Part shown: piece after piece, positions 1 through 10,583 of the stretch
Numbering within the stretch: the stretch's first letter is position 1
How the letters are laid out: each line of letters starts with the position of its first letter
NCBI GenBank assembly: GCA_946122785.1
Contig: CAMGYJ010000002.1
Coordinates: forward strand, 26,696,492 to 26,760,491
From: Linum tenue
Taxonomy: Eukaryota > Streptophyta > Magnoliopsida > Malpighiales > Linaceae
Direction: 5' to 3'
DNA length: 64,000 bases
Made by a program: the position numbers and the translations under genes
The notes under the pieces: model-generated
What the model was told of the DNA's origin: nothing
What the model saw: only the letters and a program-made list of their open reading frames with translations
Databases searched by the model: none

Positions 1-606
1 GAGATTTCTCCAGAAACAGAGGATCACTATCGCGCCCTTGGTCTTCAAGTGGTGTCTCGTTTGAGCAGTGACCTGGAAAATGTCAAGAAAGCAGCAGCTA
101 TTGATGCTGACGGATTGACAGGAACTGTATCTAAACTTGGTCATGCACAATTGAAAACTAAGGAGTTCTTGAACAAAGAAATGAAGGATTTGGACGAGGA
201 TAGTGGGTTTCATGACGTGCTGAAGAGTTTCGTGCAGAGCTCCGAGGGCGAAGTTGTGTCATTGCTTGAGGAAGAAAAGAGAATAACAGTTTTGGTAAAG
301 AACACCGGTGATTATTTCCATGGCAATTCAGGCAGGGACGAAGGGTTGCGATTGTTCACCATTGTACGAGACTTCTTAGTGATGTTGGACAAGGTGTGCA
401 AGGAAGTAGGGGCAACACAAAAAAAGTCAGCCAGCAAAGCACTTAAAAAAGAGAGTTCTACTGCATCATCAACTTCCACTAATACACAAAGCAAACCTCC
501 TCTTCCAACCGATCCACGTTCAAAGTTGATGCCTGCAATTGCAGAGAGACAGGTAAAATATTCAAGCTCAAGCTCAGAGAGTTCAGATGATGATGAGAGT
601 GAATAA
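1..606 (+). CDS. Formin-like protein, C-terminal part of FH2 domain (5' end outside window)
   Basis: An open frame runs from the first base to a TAA at 604-606. The translation carries the end of a plant formin FH2 domain: the LGLQVVS..SS.L.NVKKAAAID helix region, the EYFHG-like motif (here DYFHGNSG), and the VRDFL.MLDKVCKEVG segment that typically ends plant FH2 domains. After it come a Lys/Ser/Thr-rich linker and an acidic Ser-Asp-Glu tail. FH2 domains nucleate actin filaments and stay on their barbed ends; many plant formins do this at the plasma membrane. Only about 200 residues are visible, so the membrane anchor, the proline-rich FH1 region and most of FH2 lie to the left. Class I is likely from the FH2 sequence, but the N terminus needed to prove it is absent. 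This is probably the last exon, with the 3' UTR following. Confidence 0.9.
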   Translation, partial: EISPETEDHYRALGLQVVSRLSSDLENVKKAAAIDADGLTGTVSKLGHAQLKTKEFLNKEMKDLDEDSGFHDVLKSFVQSSEGEVVSLLEEEKRITVLVKNTGDYFHGNSGRDEGLRLFTIVRDFLVMLDKVCKEVGATQKKSASKALKKESSTASSTSTNTQSKPPLPTDPRSKLMPAIAERQVKYSSSSSESSDDDESE

Positions 607-1544
607 GAAGTTATCATGCACTAGGATCAATGCGCCCTCTGTTTTTAACTAGGTATGTAAATGCCTCCAATTCTTTTGGGACTATTTTAAGGTCTATCTA
701 GGATTGTTACCATGTTGGAAGTGGAAGAAGATGAAAAATTGCAACTCAAAAGCGCTGTTATGATGCAGGTGAGCAATTTATATGTTAGGGTAACCAATTA
801 GGAACTTGAGCCGTGTTCATGATTTGGAGGATAGCTCAGGGAGATATTAAAGGAAAGATGGCTATAAGGTTTCAGACAATTGCCTTTCAAGATGCTAACT
901 TGTGCATTATTAGCTAGGGAATGTTCAATTGTGTCCAACCTTTTCAAATTTTACGTTATTTTCTCCGTGTTGCAAGTGTAAGATTCTATTTATTTTTTTG
1001 GAAGAGAGGAAATTGGCCCTGCATTCTGCGGTGTGGTGCTTCAGTGATTGAAAGACGAGAAGCTATGCTTGTTTACTAACCGATGAATATTGGAGAGTGA
1101 TGTTTTTCTTCTATATGACAATGACCTTTGGCAAGTATGTACTAGTGTTTGTGAAACCATATCCTATTGGCGGTTTGACCATAAAAATATCTTACTGATA
1201 GATGATTTTTAACGGTATGAAATGGTTGAACCACTAGTTTCGCCTTTGGCGTGTACGTGCACTAGTTTTGCCCCATGGATATTTAGCGGCGGGAGCATGC
1301 GATTCGAACATACAATTATGTGGGTGGCCAATGATAAACAAAAGATTTTCCTATGTTGCATAAGCCAAACCACTGTCACACTTATACATACCCAATTCTG
1401 TTTTACTATGCATTCAACTAAGGGTCAAGAAGCATTACAAAAGTATGCAACTAAGTGTGTAAGTTCAATTTGACTAACCTCAAATATATAAAGACTCAAG
1501 TATGAGTGACTACTTTGAGAATAATTTTTTATTTCATGTGTTTA
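607..1544. other. Formin 3' UTR and intergenic DNA
   Basis: No convincing gene. The first few hundred bases are probably formin 3' UTR. Around 1150-1240 there is weak similarity (tgaaaccat, ggcggtttgacc, aacggtatgaaatggttgaac) to the MITE at 1545-1742, so a decayed relative may lie here. An 83-codon open frame at 1222-1473 has no recognisable content. Confidence 0.4.
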
Positions 1545-1742
1545 GACTTTAAAGCACGGTCCATGAAACCGTACCGGCGATTCAACCACGAAATACCAGT
1601 AACGGAGGCTAATATGGTAGGCGGTATTTAACGGTACTAACGGTTGAACTACTGTTAAACCACAATTTTGTCATAAAATATCCTACAACTAACTTTTCCA
1701 ATACGATCTTCGGTATGGTTTCATGGACAATGCTTTAAAGTC
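1545..1742. mobile_element. MITE with terminal inverted repeats of about 36 bp
   Basis: The left end reads GACTTTAAAGCACGGTCCAT followed by GAAACCGTACCG. The right end is its near-perfect reverse complement (CGGTATGGTTTCATGG, then ACAATGCTTTAAAGTC). The 198-bp element has no coding capacity. The flanks read catgtgttta on the left and catgtaatat on the right, which may be a decayed 9-10 bp target duplication, but this is not convincing. A diverged relative lies near 29255-29440. Confidence 0.65.
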
Positions 1743-2420
1743 CATGTAATATCTTCATTAGTGGACCCATTTACCTATTATTGCAAGAAAAATCAACTTA
1801 AATACAGTCAGACCTAAGCTTACAATAGTCGATGTTATAAATATCAAGGTAAAAATGCTTCTGGAGTCACTAGAGTCAATAATCCTTGTGATGAACTATT
1901 GAATATGTGATATGTTTCTGGTGCTCCTTCAAATCCCGAGTTTGTGTGTGGGATCAGTCCTAATCCTAGGTTCATTTTCACATGACAAGGAAATAATCCA
2001 ACATATTAATAAATGCACACGTTCATGGGTTAAAAGCTTATTCGTTTACGTGAAATAAGTTTCTTATTAATTTTCGGAAATGGGACATCGCTCCCAACTT
2101 AACTAGTATATAGTCGGATTACCAATTTGCTTATAATTGGGTTTCCTCAAATGAGAAACAAGATACCCCACTTTGTGGGCTACTAACATTCTTAAAAGTA
2201 ATCTCTTTAGAGTGGGGTTCATAACATGCTTACTACCCAAGAGTGAGGTTCTTTACATAATAGGCTCCCTTGCTATGAGAAGTGAGGTGATCTTGTGTGA
2301 CTTGTTAAGCGAGGGTTAAAACATAATATTATTTCTTACTGATTCAATAAAGTGTTCTTGCCTCACTTATTTCTCTCTAAAAAAAGTGTTCTTGCCTTAC
2401 TGATCTTTTGCACAATGGGA
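1743..2420. other. Intergenic DNA without recognised features
   Basis: AT-rich sequence with stops in all frames. No gene, tRNA or complete repeat was recognised before the MULE target-site duplication at 2421. Confidence 0.4.
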
Positions 2421-2514
2421 AAATATTAGGAGTTTTTTTTCCAGAAATAGCACCTTTTAAAAAAAATTTACAAAACTAGCACCCTTCCGAAAATATTTAC
2501 AAAACTAGCACCCT

Positions 2515-2870
2515 TTTTTATGGACCGCACCTTAGAGGTGCGTTTTACATATAAACCGCACCCTCCAGGTGCGTTTTATACATAAACCGCACCTCTAGGG
2601 TGCGGTCCATTTTCCTGGGCCGAAACCGCATCTTGGCCATGCGGTTTCATGTATGCCCTACACAAACCGCATGGCCGAGGTGCGGTTTTGGCCTGACCTA
2701 GCTAAACCACACCTTAGAGATGCGGTTTGTTCCTCCAAAACCAAACCGCATCTCTAAGGTGCGGTTTAGCCACACAGACCGCACCCCCCAAGTGCGGTCT
2801 GTGTGTCAATAATTTTCCGACACCCGACAAACCCATGCAGAGAATTATGGACGTAGGGCTGCATGGCAGA
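2515..2870. repeat. Left subterminal array of short palindromes in the MULE
   Basis: About eight successive imperfect palindromes of 24-28 bp, each built from a half-site near aaaccgcacc and its complement ggtgcggttt, spaced roughly 35-45 bp apart. Examples are accgcaccttagaggtgcg and aaccgcatctctaaggtgcg. Each could form a small hairpin. Paired transposase-binding sites are one possible role; this is inference. Confidence 0.75.
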
Positions 2871-3097
2871 CTAAAACCGCACCTTTCCTCATTTTTTTCC
2901 CTATATAAGACTGCCGGAAAACCTCTACTCTTCACACCTCTCCTTCTCTCTTTTCATTTTTCTGTTGTATTCCTATATTTCTTTAGTGTTTTTGCCATTA
3001 ACATTAACTCGTAAGTTTATTTTGTGTTACTTTTTATTGTTATTTGTGATTTGTGATTTTTATGATATTAACTGAACTACGGTTTTTTTGTGTGCAG

Positions 3098-4888
3098 ATG
3101 GCATTCCGTCATTTCACGCTTGGCTTACGGTGGAATGGTTACACAGAAGAGACCGGAAAGGGGGCCACCTACGTCGGTGGCAATTTTCAGAAAATAACGG
3201 TCGGTACCAGACCGAAGCTTGAAGACCTCCATCAAATATGCACTAACGTTACTTGCATGGATGGCACGAGAAGAGTAGATCGAATGGTGTACCGATATCC
3301 AAACAGAGAAAGTGGGTCATTGTGGCATGAGGAATATACCATAACCACTCAAGATGAAGTAGATTCCATGCTCGAATTCTTGAGGTCCGACAAATTGGCC
3401 AAAGCCGAGATGTTCGTTTACACCGAGCCAGCCGTTGGTGTTGGAGGTCATTCTGGACACGGTCAAACATCTGGTATCCATGGTGGAGGTGAATTATATG
3501 GCGATCATCCCTACCAAAGTTACCATGATCCTCATTCCTATTTTCAGTACCAAGATGGAGGGCAAGGTGAAGGCCACCATCAATCTTTCCCGTCATATGA
3601 AGAAGAAGTTCAACCGGACCTCGGCCACCAACCCCAGTACAACTTCCAATCAGGCAGCGGTAGTTTTCACAACTACCATTATGGAGCTGATGAAGGTGCC
3701 TTTCATGAACTGGATGAGATGGAAGCTGCCATGCCAGCACCAGTCAGCGACCCCTCCGATGAAGAAGGAGAGAACAACGTCAGTGCAGACAGCTCCGACC
3801 CTCTTGAAGGTGCTGATGATTCAGGACCAGAGTCAGATTCAGATAATGATCATGATGTGGCTCCTGACCGTGTACCAGTCCCCTACTACAATCACATTCC
3901 AGATGACAATTGGATGGTCGACAGTGACATGGAGCCGCCAGAGGTCCCAATATGGGGCCCACTCACTGGGTTTACGAAGGGCCAACAATTTGGCTCGAAG
4001 AAGGATGTGCGGCACGCCATTGAGACTGAAGCAATGACTCGGCATTTTGAATGGCACACAACTCATTCCAACACCAAAAGGCTCATAGTCAGATGCCATA
4101 ATCATCACGAGGGGTGCAATGTTAGGATTCGGGCCATCAACAGCAAGAGACACGGCCACTGGGTCATATCCCGTGCGGTGAACACACACACATGTGTGTC
4201 ATCCATAACTTCCCAAGGCCATCGACAGTTGAAATCCAGGGTGGTTGCTGCGGCTATCAGGCATCTGATTGAGGCTGAACCTGATCTGAAGGTGAAAGTC
4301 ATAATCGCTGACATTGCAAGTCGTTATGGTTATATGATTAACTATAAGAAAGCGTGGCATGGAAAGCAGAAAGCTCTGGCCGCCGTCTTTGGTGATTGGG
4401 AAGAATCATATGCATTCCTTCCCAGGTTAATACTGGCATTGGAGGCGTCTAACCCTGGCACTGTGTTCTCCCCTCGATACCAAGATGAAGAGATACAACC
4501 CCCAGAGCCAGGTAACGAACGCCATTTCCGCCGACTGTTTTGGGCATTCAAGCCATCTATTGATGGTTTTGGCTTTTGTATCCCTGTGATTACTGTGGAT
4601 GGTACATTCCTTACCGGCAAGTACAAGGGCACTCTCCTGATTGCCAGTGGGGCGGATGCAAATAGATAAGTCTTTCCTTTAGCCTTCGCCATTGTAGAGG
4701 GAGAGAATGCTGATAGATATGGATGGTTTTTTCGACAACTTCAGCTCCACGTCACTAGGAGGACGAACCTGACAATAATCTCTGATCGGCACGCCGACAT
4801 TAGAGCTTCCATCTTAGGCTTGGATCCAAAGTTGAAACAATGGGTCTCCTTTCTCCATCTCTCGGCTAATGCGGTGATGAGTTGGTGA
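3098..4888 (+). pseudogene. mudrA-type MULE transposase, premature stop and 3' truncation
   Basis: The best start is the ATG at 3098 (MAFRHFTLGL), just after an intron-like ..tgtgcag. The protein has an N-terminal region, an acidic linker at residues ~200-270, a MuDR zinc/DNA-binding region (GFTKGQQFGSKKDVRHAI, then RCHNHHEGCNVRIRA), and then the start of the MULE transposase DDE domain (VITVDGTFLTGKYKG, first Asp). A TAA at 4667-4669 interrupts the domain where homologues usually carry Gln; the same frame continues with VFPLAFAIVEGEN and ISDRHADIRASI (probable second catalytic Asp) to a TGA at 4886-4888. The third acidic residue and the SWIM zinc finger are missing, replaced by AT-rich DNA. 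The protein cannot be active. It would have catalysed excision and insertion of its own element in the nucleus. Confidence 0.88.
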
Positions 4889-5726
4889 TCAATTTGGATG
4901 CCGTTAAAATGCCTAATCGAGTCTAACCGTGCCCTTTTGAGAAAGGGCAAGATAGCTGGGTGGAATGGGAGCACATTGGTGGTACCCCTGTAGCGGATTA
5001 TTGTTTGTGCCTCCTAGCAAAAATTTACACGTTAATTATTATATATTAGTAAGGGTTTTTTTTTCTTAGAACTAAATTAATTAAATTAAATTATGCGACA
5101 TCAAGCAGAATTTTATTATCATAAAAAGACATTTCATATTATCATAAAACAAACGTCCTAAATTAATTAACATAATAACATTGTCAATGAATAATAATTT
5201 AAAGAGGTACATCCATATTATCGTAAAACAAACATACTAAATTAATTAACATAAATAACATTGTTAATGAATAATAATTTAAATAGAAACATACATATTC
5301 AAATGTTTGAAATTAATAAAATTCTTTTTGTGCACATAAAAATAAATCGTATTGGTTGTTTGGTAAATAATTTAATCGTATTGGTTGTTTTAAATAATTT
5401 AATCGAATACAAAGCAACACTCGTTAGACTCTTAGAAGAGGTATACATCTTCTTAGAAACGCAGTCTTTTTGACAGAAAAAGGGGGGATCCGAGGATCTC
5501 TTAATACCCGATTTTCCAGGTAATGGGAGGATATGATAATCGCTTAAAACCCCATTTCCTTAGACGTGCATCTCTTTATAAAGAGTCGAAGTAAGTGGCG
5601 CTATATATTCGATTAAATTATTGAAAACCGCCAACACGATTAGAAAATCAACATAAATTTATTTTATATTACACTAGGCACATTAACAAAATAAAAGAAG
5701 GACAAATGGTGAAGAATTGTATGTAC

Positions 5727-5987
5727 CGGGTGAGCGTTCCAAGCATCCCTTGACCGATGGTTGGGTTGGTCGTACAAGTCGGTTGGATCCAACGGTCCTT
5801 GCTCGAGATAATACCGTTGGTTGTATATATCGACGTCCTCCCCAACCTACGAGAAAATAACAACGAGGTTAGTACATAGATTAATTAAAAAACTTATAAC
5901 AACAACAAAAACTAAACCAGAATAATGAGTACATACTGCTTGAAATTCATCAACATAAACTCCCTCTCCTTGCCACCAATCGGCCAT
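5727..5987 (-). pseudogene. Plant mobile domain (PMD/MAIN-like) gene fragment carried by the MULE
   Basis: On the - strand an ATG at 5987 opens 17 codons (MADWWQGEGVYVDEFQA). These end at a good donor (gca|gtatgt) at 5937. After an acceptor (ctcgtag) a second exon begins at 5846 in the same phase and reads GEDVDIYNQRYYLEQGPLDP and then LYDQPNHRSRDAWN. The GPLDP..L..Q..HRS..W pattern is the hallmark of the start of plant mobile domains, as in MAIN and the proteins often named serine/threonine phosphatase 7 long-form homologue. A donor-like site (cccg|gtacat) follows at 5727. No more of the domain is found before the mudrA remnant. PMD genes are known to ride on MULE and Ty3 elements. Whether this piece is expressed cannot be seen. 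Confidence 0.72.
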
Positions 5988-6204
5988 TTTTTCGGCGCAA
6001 TTCGGACAGAGCTTCGGCTCGGCTCGGCGGGTTTTGAGGAAAAAACCTAAGAAATATTTTCTGATGGCAGATCGGACTTAGCCGCAACCAACAGACTTCT
6101 ATTTCCTAGGCTTTTGGGAGGGGAGGGTTTAGAGAGATAAAATCTAGAGAGAGAAGGAAGAATGGGTTGTGGTGTGAAGAAATGAGAGGGAAAGGGGGGT
6201 ATTT

Positions 6205-6545
6205 ATACCCATCAGACCGCACCCTCAAGGGGCGTTCTTATAATTTTCCCCTTGCAGAAACCGCTCCCTTCCGATGCGGTTTTCGAGTCACGAGGCGCTG
6301 ACCGCTCCTTGCAGGTGCGGTCCTCGATCCATGGCGCGGATCGCTCTGCTGGCGCGCGGTCCGCCGTCCGATCGCTCCTCCATCCAACGGTCTTGAAGAC
6401 CGTTCCGCAGAGAAAGCACACCGCACCTTGGCACTGCGGTTCGCGTTCTGACGTGGCACGAAACGCACCTCTAAGGTGCGGTTTACACATGAAACGCACC
6501 TGAAAGATGTGGTTCATCAATAAAACGCACCTTAGGGATGCGTTT
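6205..6545. repeat. Right subterminal array of short palindromes in the MULE
   Basis: This mirrors the left array: about six or seven palindromes built from accgcacc/ggtgcggt half-sites, such as aaacgcacctctaaggtgcg and aaacgcaccttagggatgcg. A GC-rich stretch (6290-6420) lies between them. It sits just inside the right terminal repeat and upstream of the PMD fragment's start. Confidence 0.7.
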
Positions 6546-6646
6546 CGTTAGAAAAAGGTGCTACAATTGTAAATATTTTTATTTGGGTGCTAGTTTTGTA
6601 ATTTTTTTTTTAATGGTGCTAGAATTGGAAAAAACTCAAATATTAG

Positions 6647-7020
6647 TTGGCTTATTTAAATGTAACTTGCCTTCTCCACTATCTAAAACATAATTACTTA
6701 TGAATCATGACATGCCATGCTTAGTGAAATTAAAAGTTGAACATACATAAGATAACTTAAACTTAAATGAAAGATAAAACGAACAAGAGTGACTTAAGTA
6801 CATATATAGCATAATTCAATGATGTAATTAAATGACTTAATTTAAACAACTTGAATTATATTATTTAACTTACTCTTTGAGGCTTGAACCAGAGTTTCTT
6901 ATCTATTATAGTTGACTGACTTAAAATCGCCTCCAATTGATTTACAGCGTCATTTTGATTCGCATGTCTAAAATCCTCTTGTTCTACCTCCTACAACATA
7001 TTTGGGATGGGCTCAAGATA
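6647..7020. other. Intergenic DNA without recognised features
   Basis: AT-rich DNA between the MULE and the next repeat. No open frame of note and no recognised family. Confidence 0.4.
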
Positions 7021-7866
7021 GGGTGCATAACCCATGGTTATGCACCCACCAATAACCAAATCTGGACCCTTCATTTAGAAAATCCAGATCTAAGTATGGA
7101 GAATTAAATACCATTTTTATTTTCACTAGTTTTCTTAATTGACTCATATCTTTTTCGTTTTAACTCGGATTTTAATTTTTTTTTGCACAGATGGAACGAG
7201 TTCATCGTGCTCTACAAAATGAGATCAATTTTCAATATTTTTTGAGGAAAAAAAAATTATGGCCTTTCGGTACCAACTGCATACCATATGGTATTTTCTT
7301 CGTTTTTCATTCGTTTTTGAAAACGTTTGCACAGCAGGGACGAGTTCATCATGATTTATTTGATCTACAAATTTCTGGGTGAACAAATTATAAGACCAAA
7401 AAATACCACACAATACCATACAATACCACCATGGTACGGGATGGTATTTTATGGTATTTTATGGTATACAATGTTAAAAGTCGTAAATGACAATTAATAT
7501 ACTTCTACTATCATGTATTCAATCATCCTACAGTCTTGGTTTGTGCCATACCACCATGGTACGCTTTTCAAACCATAGGTATGCTCTTATTTCAATACCA
7601 GTCAATACCATATGGTATAGACTGGTATAAAATGACTCAATTTTTTTTGTTCGAAAAATATATCAAAGTGGATATCATTTTGAAGAGCACAATTAATCTG
7701 ATCTAACTGTGCAAAAAAAATTAAATTTCGACTTAAAACGAGTGAGAAATCGTCCGTCAAAGATTAAGGAGGGGAAAATTAAAGGCTTTCCAGGAGAGAG
7801 AGGATGCTGATGTCATGCTGATGTGAGCGGGTTACTCATAGTTACTCACCATAAGGTTACTGACCT
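7021..7866. mobile_element. Non-autonomous DNA element with terminal hairpin (family member A)
   Basis: The left end is a perfect hairpin GGGTGCATAACCCATGGTTA followed by TGCACCC. The right end reads ggttactgacctgatcc, whose reverse complement (ggatcaggtcagtaacc) resembles the left end (gatagggtgcataacc). The interior has loosely repeated ataccatatggtat motifs. The ~190 bp at 7605-7800 match 41262-41450 in a second member almost base for base (for example tcaaagtggatatcattttg). It has no coding capacity. A target duplication was not resolved, so the exact ends are uncertain by some bases. Confidence 0.6.
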
Positions 7867-8293
7867 GATCCATTCCCTTTGGGATGTCACCTATTGCGCA
7901 TTTTTATGAACGTTATTAATTTATTAACTTCTAATTTGATTAATTTTCATCCCACACAATAACTATCAAAATTTCTCTTATGACTAGTATATTCTAAGCA
8001 ACTTATGTAGACATCTTTCAAGGCTTAGAGCAAAAATTTCACTACATATTATCTCATATTAAAAAAAATAACAACAAACGAAAAAGCGGAGGGGAAAAGA
8101 CTTTAGTGTTATCAATTTTGTTAATTTTGAAATTAACAACCATATTCACATCTATACTACATAATTGTCACCTCAAAATATTGTGGTCACTAGTCAAATA
8201 TGATCAAACCTATTACCAAATCAAACACATTGTAATATTTACAAATTACAATCAAACAAATCTCCCTCTGCTGGAGCGCTCCTCGATCCGGGC
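7867..8293. other. Intergenic DNA 3' of the GT14 gene
   Basis: AT-rich sequence. It probably contains the 3' UTR of the - strand glycosyltransferase gene ending at 8294. Nothing else was recognised. Confidence 0.4.
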
Positions 8294-10583
8294 CTAAAAG
8301 TGCATGACGCGCGGTGCAACTCTCAACAAGCTACCCAATGCATTCGAGTTAAACTTCCTGGCAAACATATAGCAATAACTGGTTTGTCTCCCATTATAGA
8401 CGCAATGGCTGCCGTTCCTCATCCCCTCCAGCAGCTGCGGTGTGACGTCCTGGTCGGAGAAGCTGCTCGGGTGGGGACCACCCTTGGACCAGTCGGTCCA
8501 TGTCAGCGTGCGGTTGGAGTTCCGGTGGCCGAACCTAATGTGGACGAAGGTAGGGAGGTAGTGCTCGTCGCCGTAGCAGAGGCCGGTGCAGTGGAGCTGG
8601 AAGACGGGGAAGTAAGTCTGGTCCGACACCATCTCGATGGCCAGCTTTCGGTCCAGCTCGAACCACTGTGAGCCCTTCCGCCACTGGTCCAGCTGGATCT
8701 GGGGCTTCATCCATGGGTTGTAGCGTCCTCGGCCCACTGGGCCTTGGAGGTCGTAGACCTCCACGAAGGTGTGGGTTGACTTGATGAGGTAGTTGTAGAC
8801 CGTTGTGAAGTTGAAGATAGGGATGCATGCTTCTGATAAGAGGACGAACCGTTGGTTGGCGAAGTCGAGGAGAGCGTTGGCGACCAGTCGACGCTCGGCT
8901 TCGATCATTGACGGTTGACCCCAACCAACCTCCTATAGTGTTACCAAAAACAAACACGGAAGTCATCAAATGTCAGAAAAGATAGGAAAAAAAAAACATA
9001 TAACATCATCATATCACAAAAATGGATTGTCCCCGATTATCTGGTATCATACACAATCTAATATGATATGCAGCAGGGGCGGAGTCAGGTTGAAATCAGA
9101 AGGGATGGTAGCGTGGCTCTACTTTGAATAAAATATGTAAAATTATGCATAAAAAATTATGTTTCGTTACTACTATACTATATTAATAGTGATGACAATT
9201 TGAACCCATCTCATGTGTTATTACCCGAACTGACAGGTGCTCGGGATTGGTAATACTCGTCCTATAGTAGTGTGGGACGGAGTATGGGTACTACTTTCAT
9301 CCTGTCCCACCTCGTTCTTGACCCGCGTTCATTCTTGATTTTCCATAGTATTTATAGTATTTCTTCTTCTTTTACTTATCTTTAACCAAAATTTCACCCC
9401 CCAATGATACTTAAAATAAGTGTAAGCATTCCTCCATAAATTTTTCACTCAACGATACTGTAGATAAGTGCACGAAAGAGTTCATCTTTCGACTAATTTC
9501 ACTCAATTAATCTACATATTATCTCTCTTTTTTCAATTTTATAAAATGTTTTTCATTTGTTTCTGTCATTAAAAATAAAGTCGACCTGCCCCAACTCGTG
9601 TACACGCAATACCCGACCTGACTCATAGGTGATGCTGAGATGATATTATGAGTATAGAGGTATTCGCCCGCCCCATTGCCATCAATAAATACAAATATTG
9701 TTATAGTAAGTGGGCCCAACCAACAATTAAAGCCAGACCACTTCTAATAGCGGTTCAAACCATTTGCTCAAACGATCATGAACGAATGTGTGTGTATGTG
9801 AGAGAGAGATATAGAGAGGGAGAGGGAAAGGAAAGGAAACTAGGAAAGGAAAGGAAGAAAAAAAGAAAGAGAAGAACCGACCTTGCTGGGGATCCTCCGG
9901 CCGTAGAAAACAGAGTCGAGGGGATCGGTGTCGTTGTAATTAGGCAGGTTGTGAACGTAAATAGAATACAACCCTTCATGCCCTCTGAAGAACACCTCCC
10001 ACAGCGGCGCCAGGGGGAGCGCCCCTCTCGTCAGGAACATGAACGCCACCTTCGGCACCCGCCGGAACGGCACCGACACGATCCTCGGCACCATCGAAGC
10101 CCTCCACAGCAGCTCCTCGTCGTTCATCTCGTGGCACACCGTGCACTTTATCTTCCTCCTCCTCCCTTCTTCCTCCGCCGCCGCGTCGACCATCTTGTCC
10201 CCCATGCTCGTCCTCGACTGCGTCAGGAACGACGGTAAAAAGGGTCTCAACGGCGACACCAGCGAAAACGACGTTGATGTTTCTTTCTCCGCCGCGTCGG
10301 GCTCGTCTTTGGGGAAGAGCGGCGTGGTGGAGGAGGAGGAGGAGGGGATGATGACGGCGGCGGAGGAGGAGGAGAGTTTGGTGGGCGGAGGGTTGTTGGC
10401 GGAGAATTGGTAGAGGCGGAGGTAGAAGGAGATGTCGCGGAGGTAGAGGCAGACGGTGACGCCAAAGGCCAGCCCGCAGCCGAAGAGGAGGACGTACAGG
10501 ACGAAGCTCTGGAATCTTTTCTGACCGCCGCCGTTGATGAGCTTGAACAATGCCTGTGGCCGCAGCTCGCTCTTCCTCTTCAT
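8294..10583 (-). CDS. Core-2/I-branching-like glycosyltransferase, GT14 (DUF266 type)
   Basis: Two exons, 10583-9882 and 8932-8294, join in phase 0 (AGC AAG|gtcgg ... ctatag|GAG GTT) to give 446 residues. The start at 10583 ([10 protein letters not shown]) was chosen because it begins the conserved part; an in-frame upstream start would only add a low-complexity Lys stretch. Residues 27-48 are one hydrophobic segment after a basic tail, fitting a type II Golgi membrane anchor. A Pro/Ser-rich stem follows, then the Branch domain: [74 protein letters not shown] and DEHYLPTF. The product is a predicted UDP-sugar-dependent transferase of the secretory pathway. Plant members affect cell-wall properties (e.g. 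rice BC10), but the substrate is not known here. The single intron is about 950 bp and GA-rich. Confidence 0.92.

Larger units (their letters stand above)
2430..6637 (+). mobile_element. Mutator-like element (MULE) with 9-bp TSD
   Basis: The ends are inverted: the left begins GAGTTTTTTTTCCAGAAAT and the right, read in reverse complement, begins GAGTTTTTTCCAATTCTAG. Similarity continues imperfectly for roughly 150 bp, including two or three copies of acaaaactagcaccc. The element is flanked by a perfect 9-bp direct repeat AAATATTAG (2421-2429 and 6638-6646), the duplication length expected for Mutator elements. Inside are a mudrA-type transposase (+ strand, broken) and a PMD-type gene fragment on the - strand. 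Subterminal DNA on both sides is filled with short palindromes of the form accgcacct..aggtgcggt. The 4.2-kb length, TSD and coding content all agree, so the boundaries are considered exact. Confidence 0.93.

Noticed and set aside
1222..1473. 83-codon + strand open frame
   Set aside because: No recognisable motif and no intron-exon support; chance frame in intergenic DNA.
3249..4314. Several - strand and alternate-frame open frames over the MULE transposase
   Set aside because: They are shadows of the mudrA coding sequence, which alone carries conserved domain motifs.
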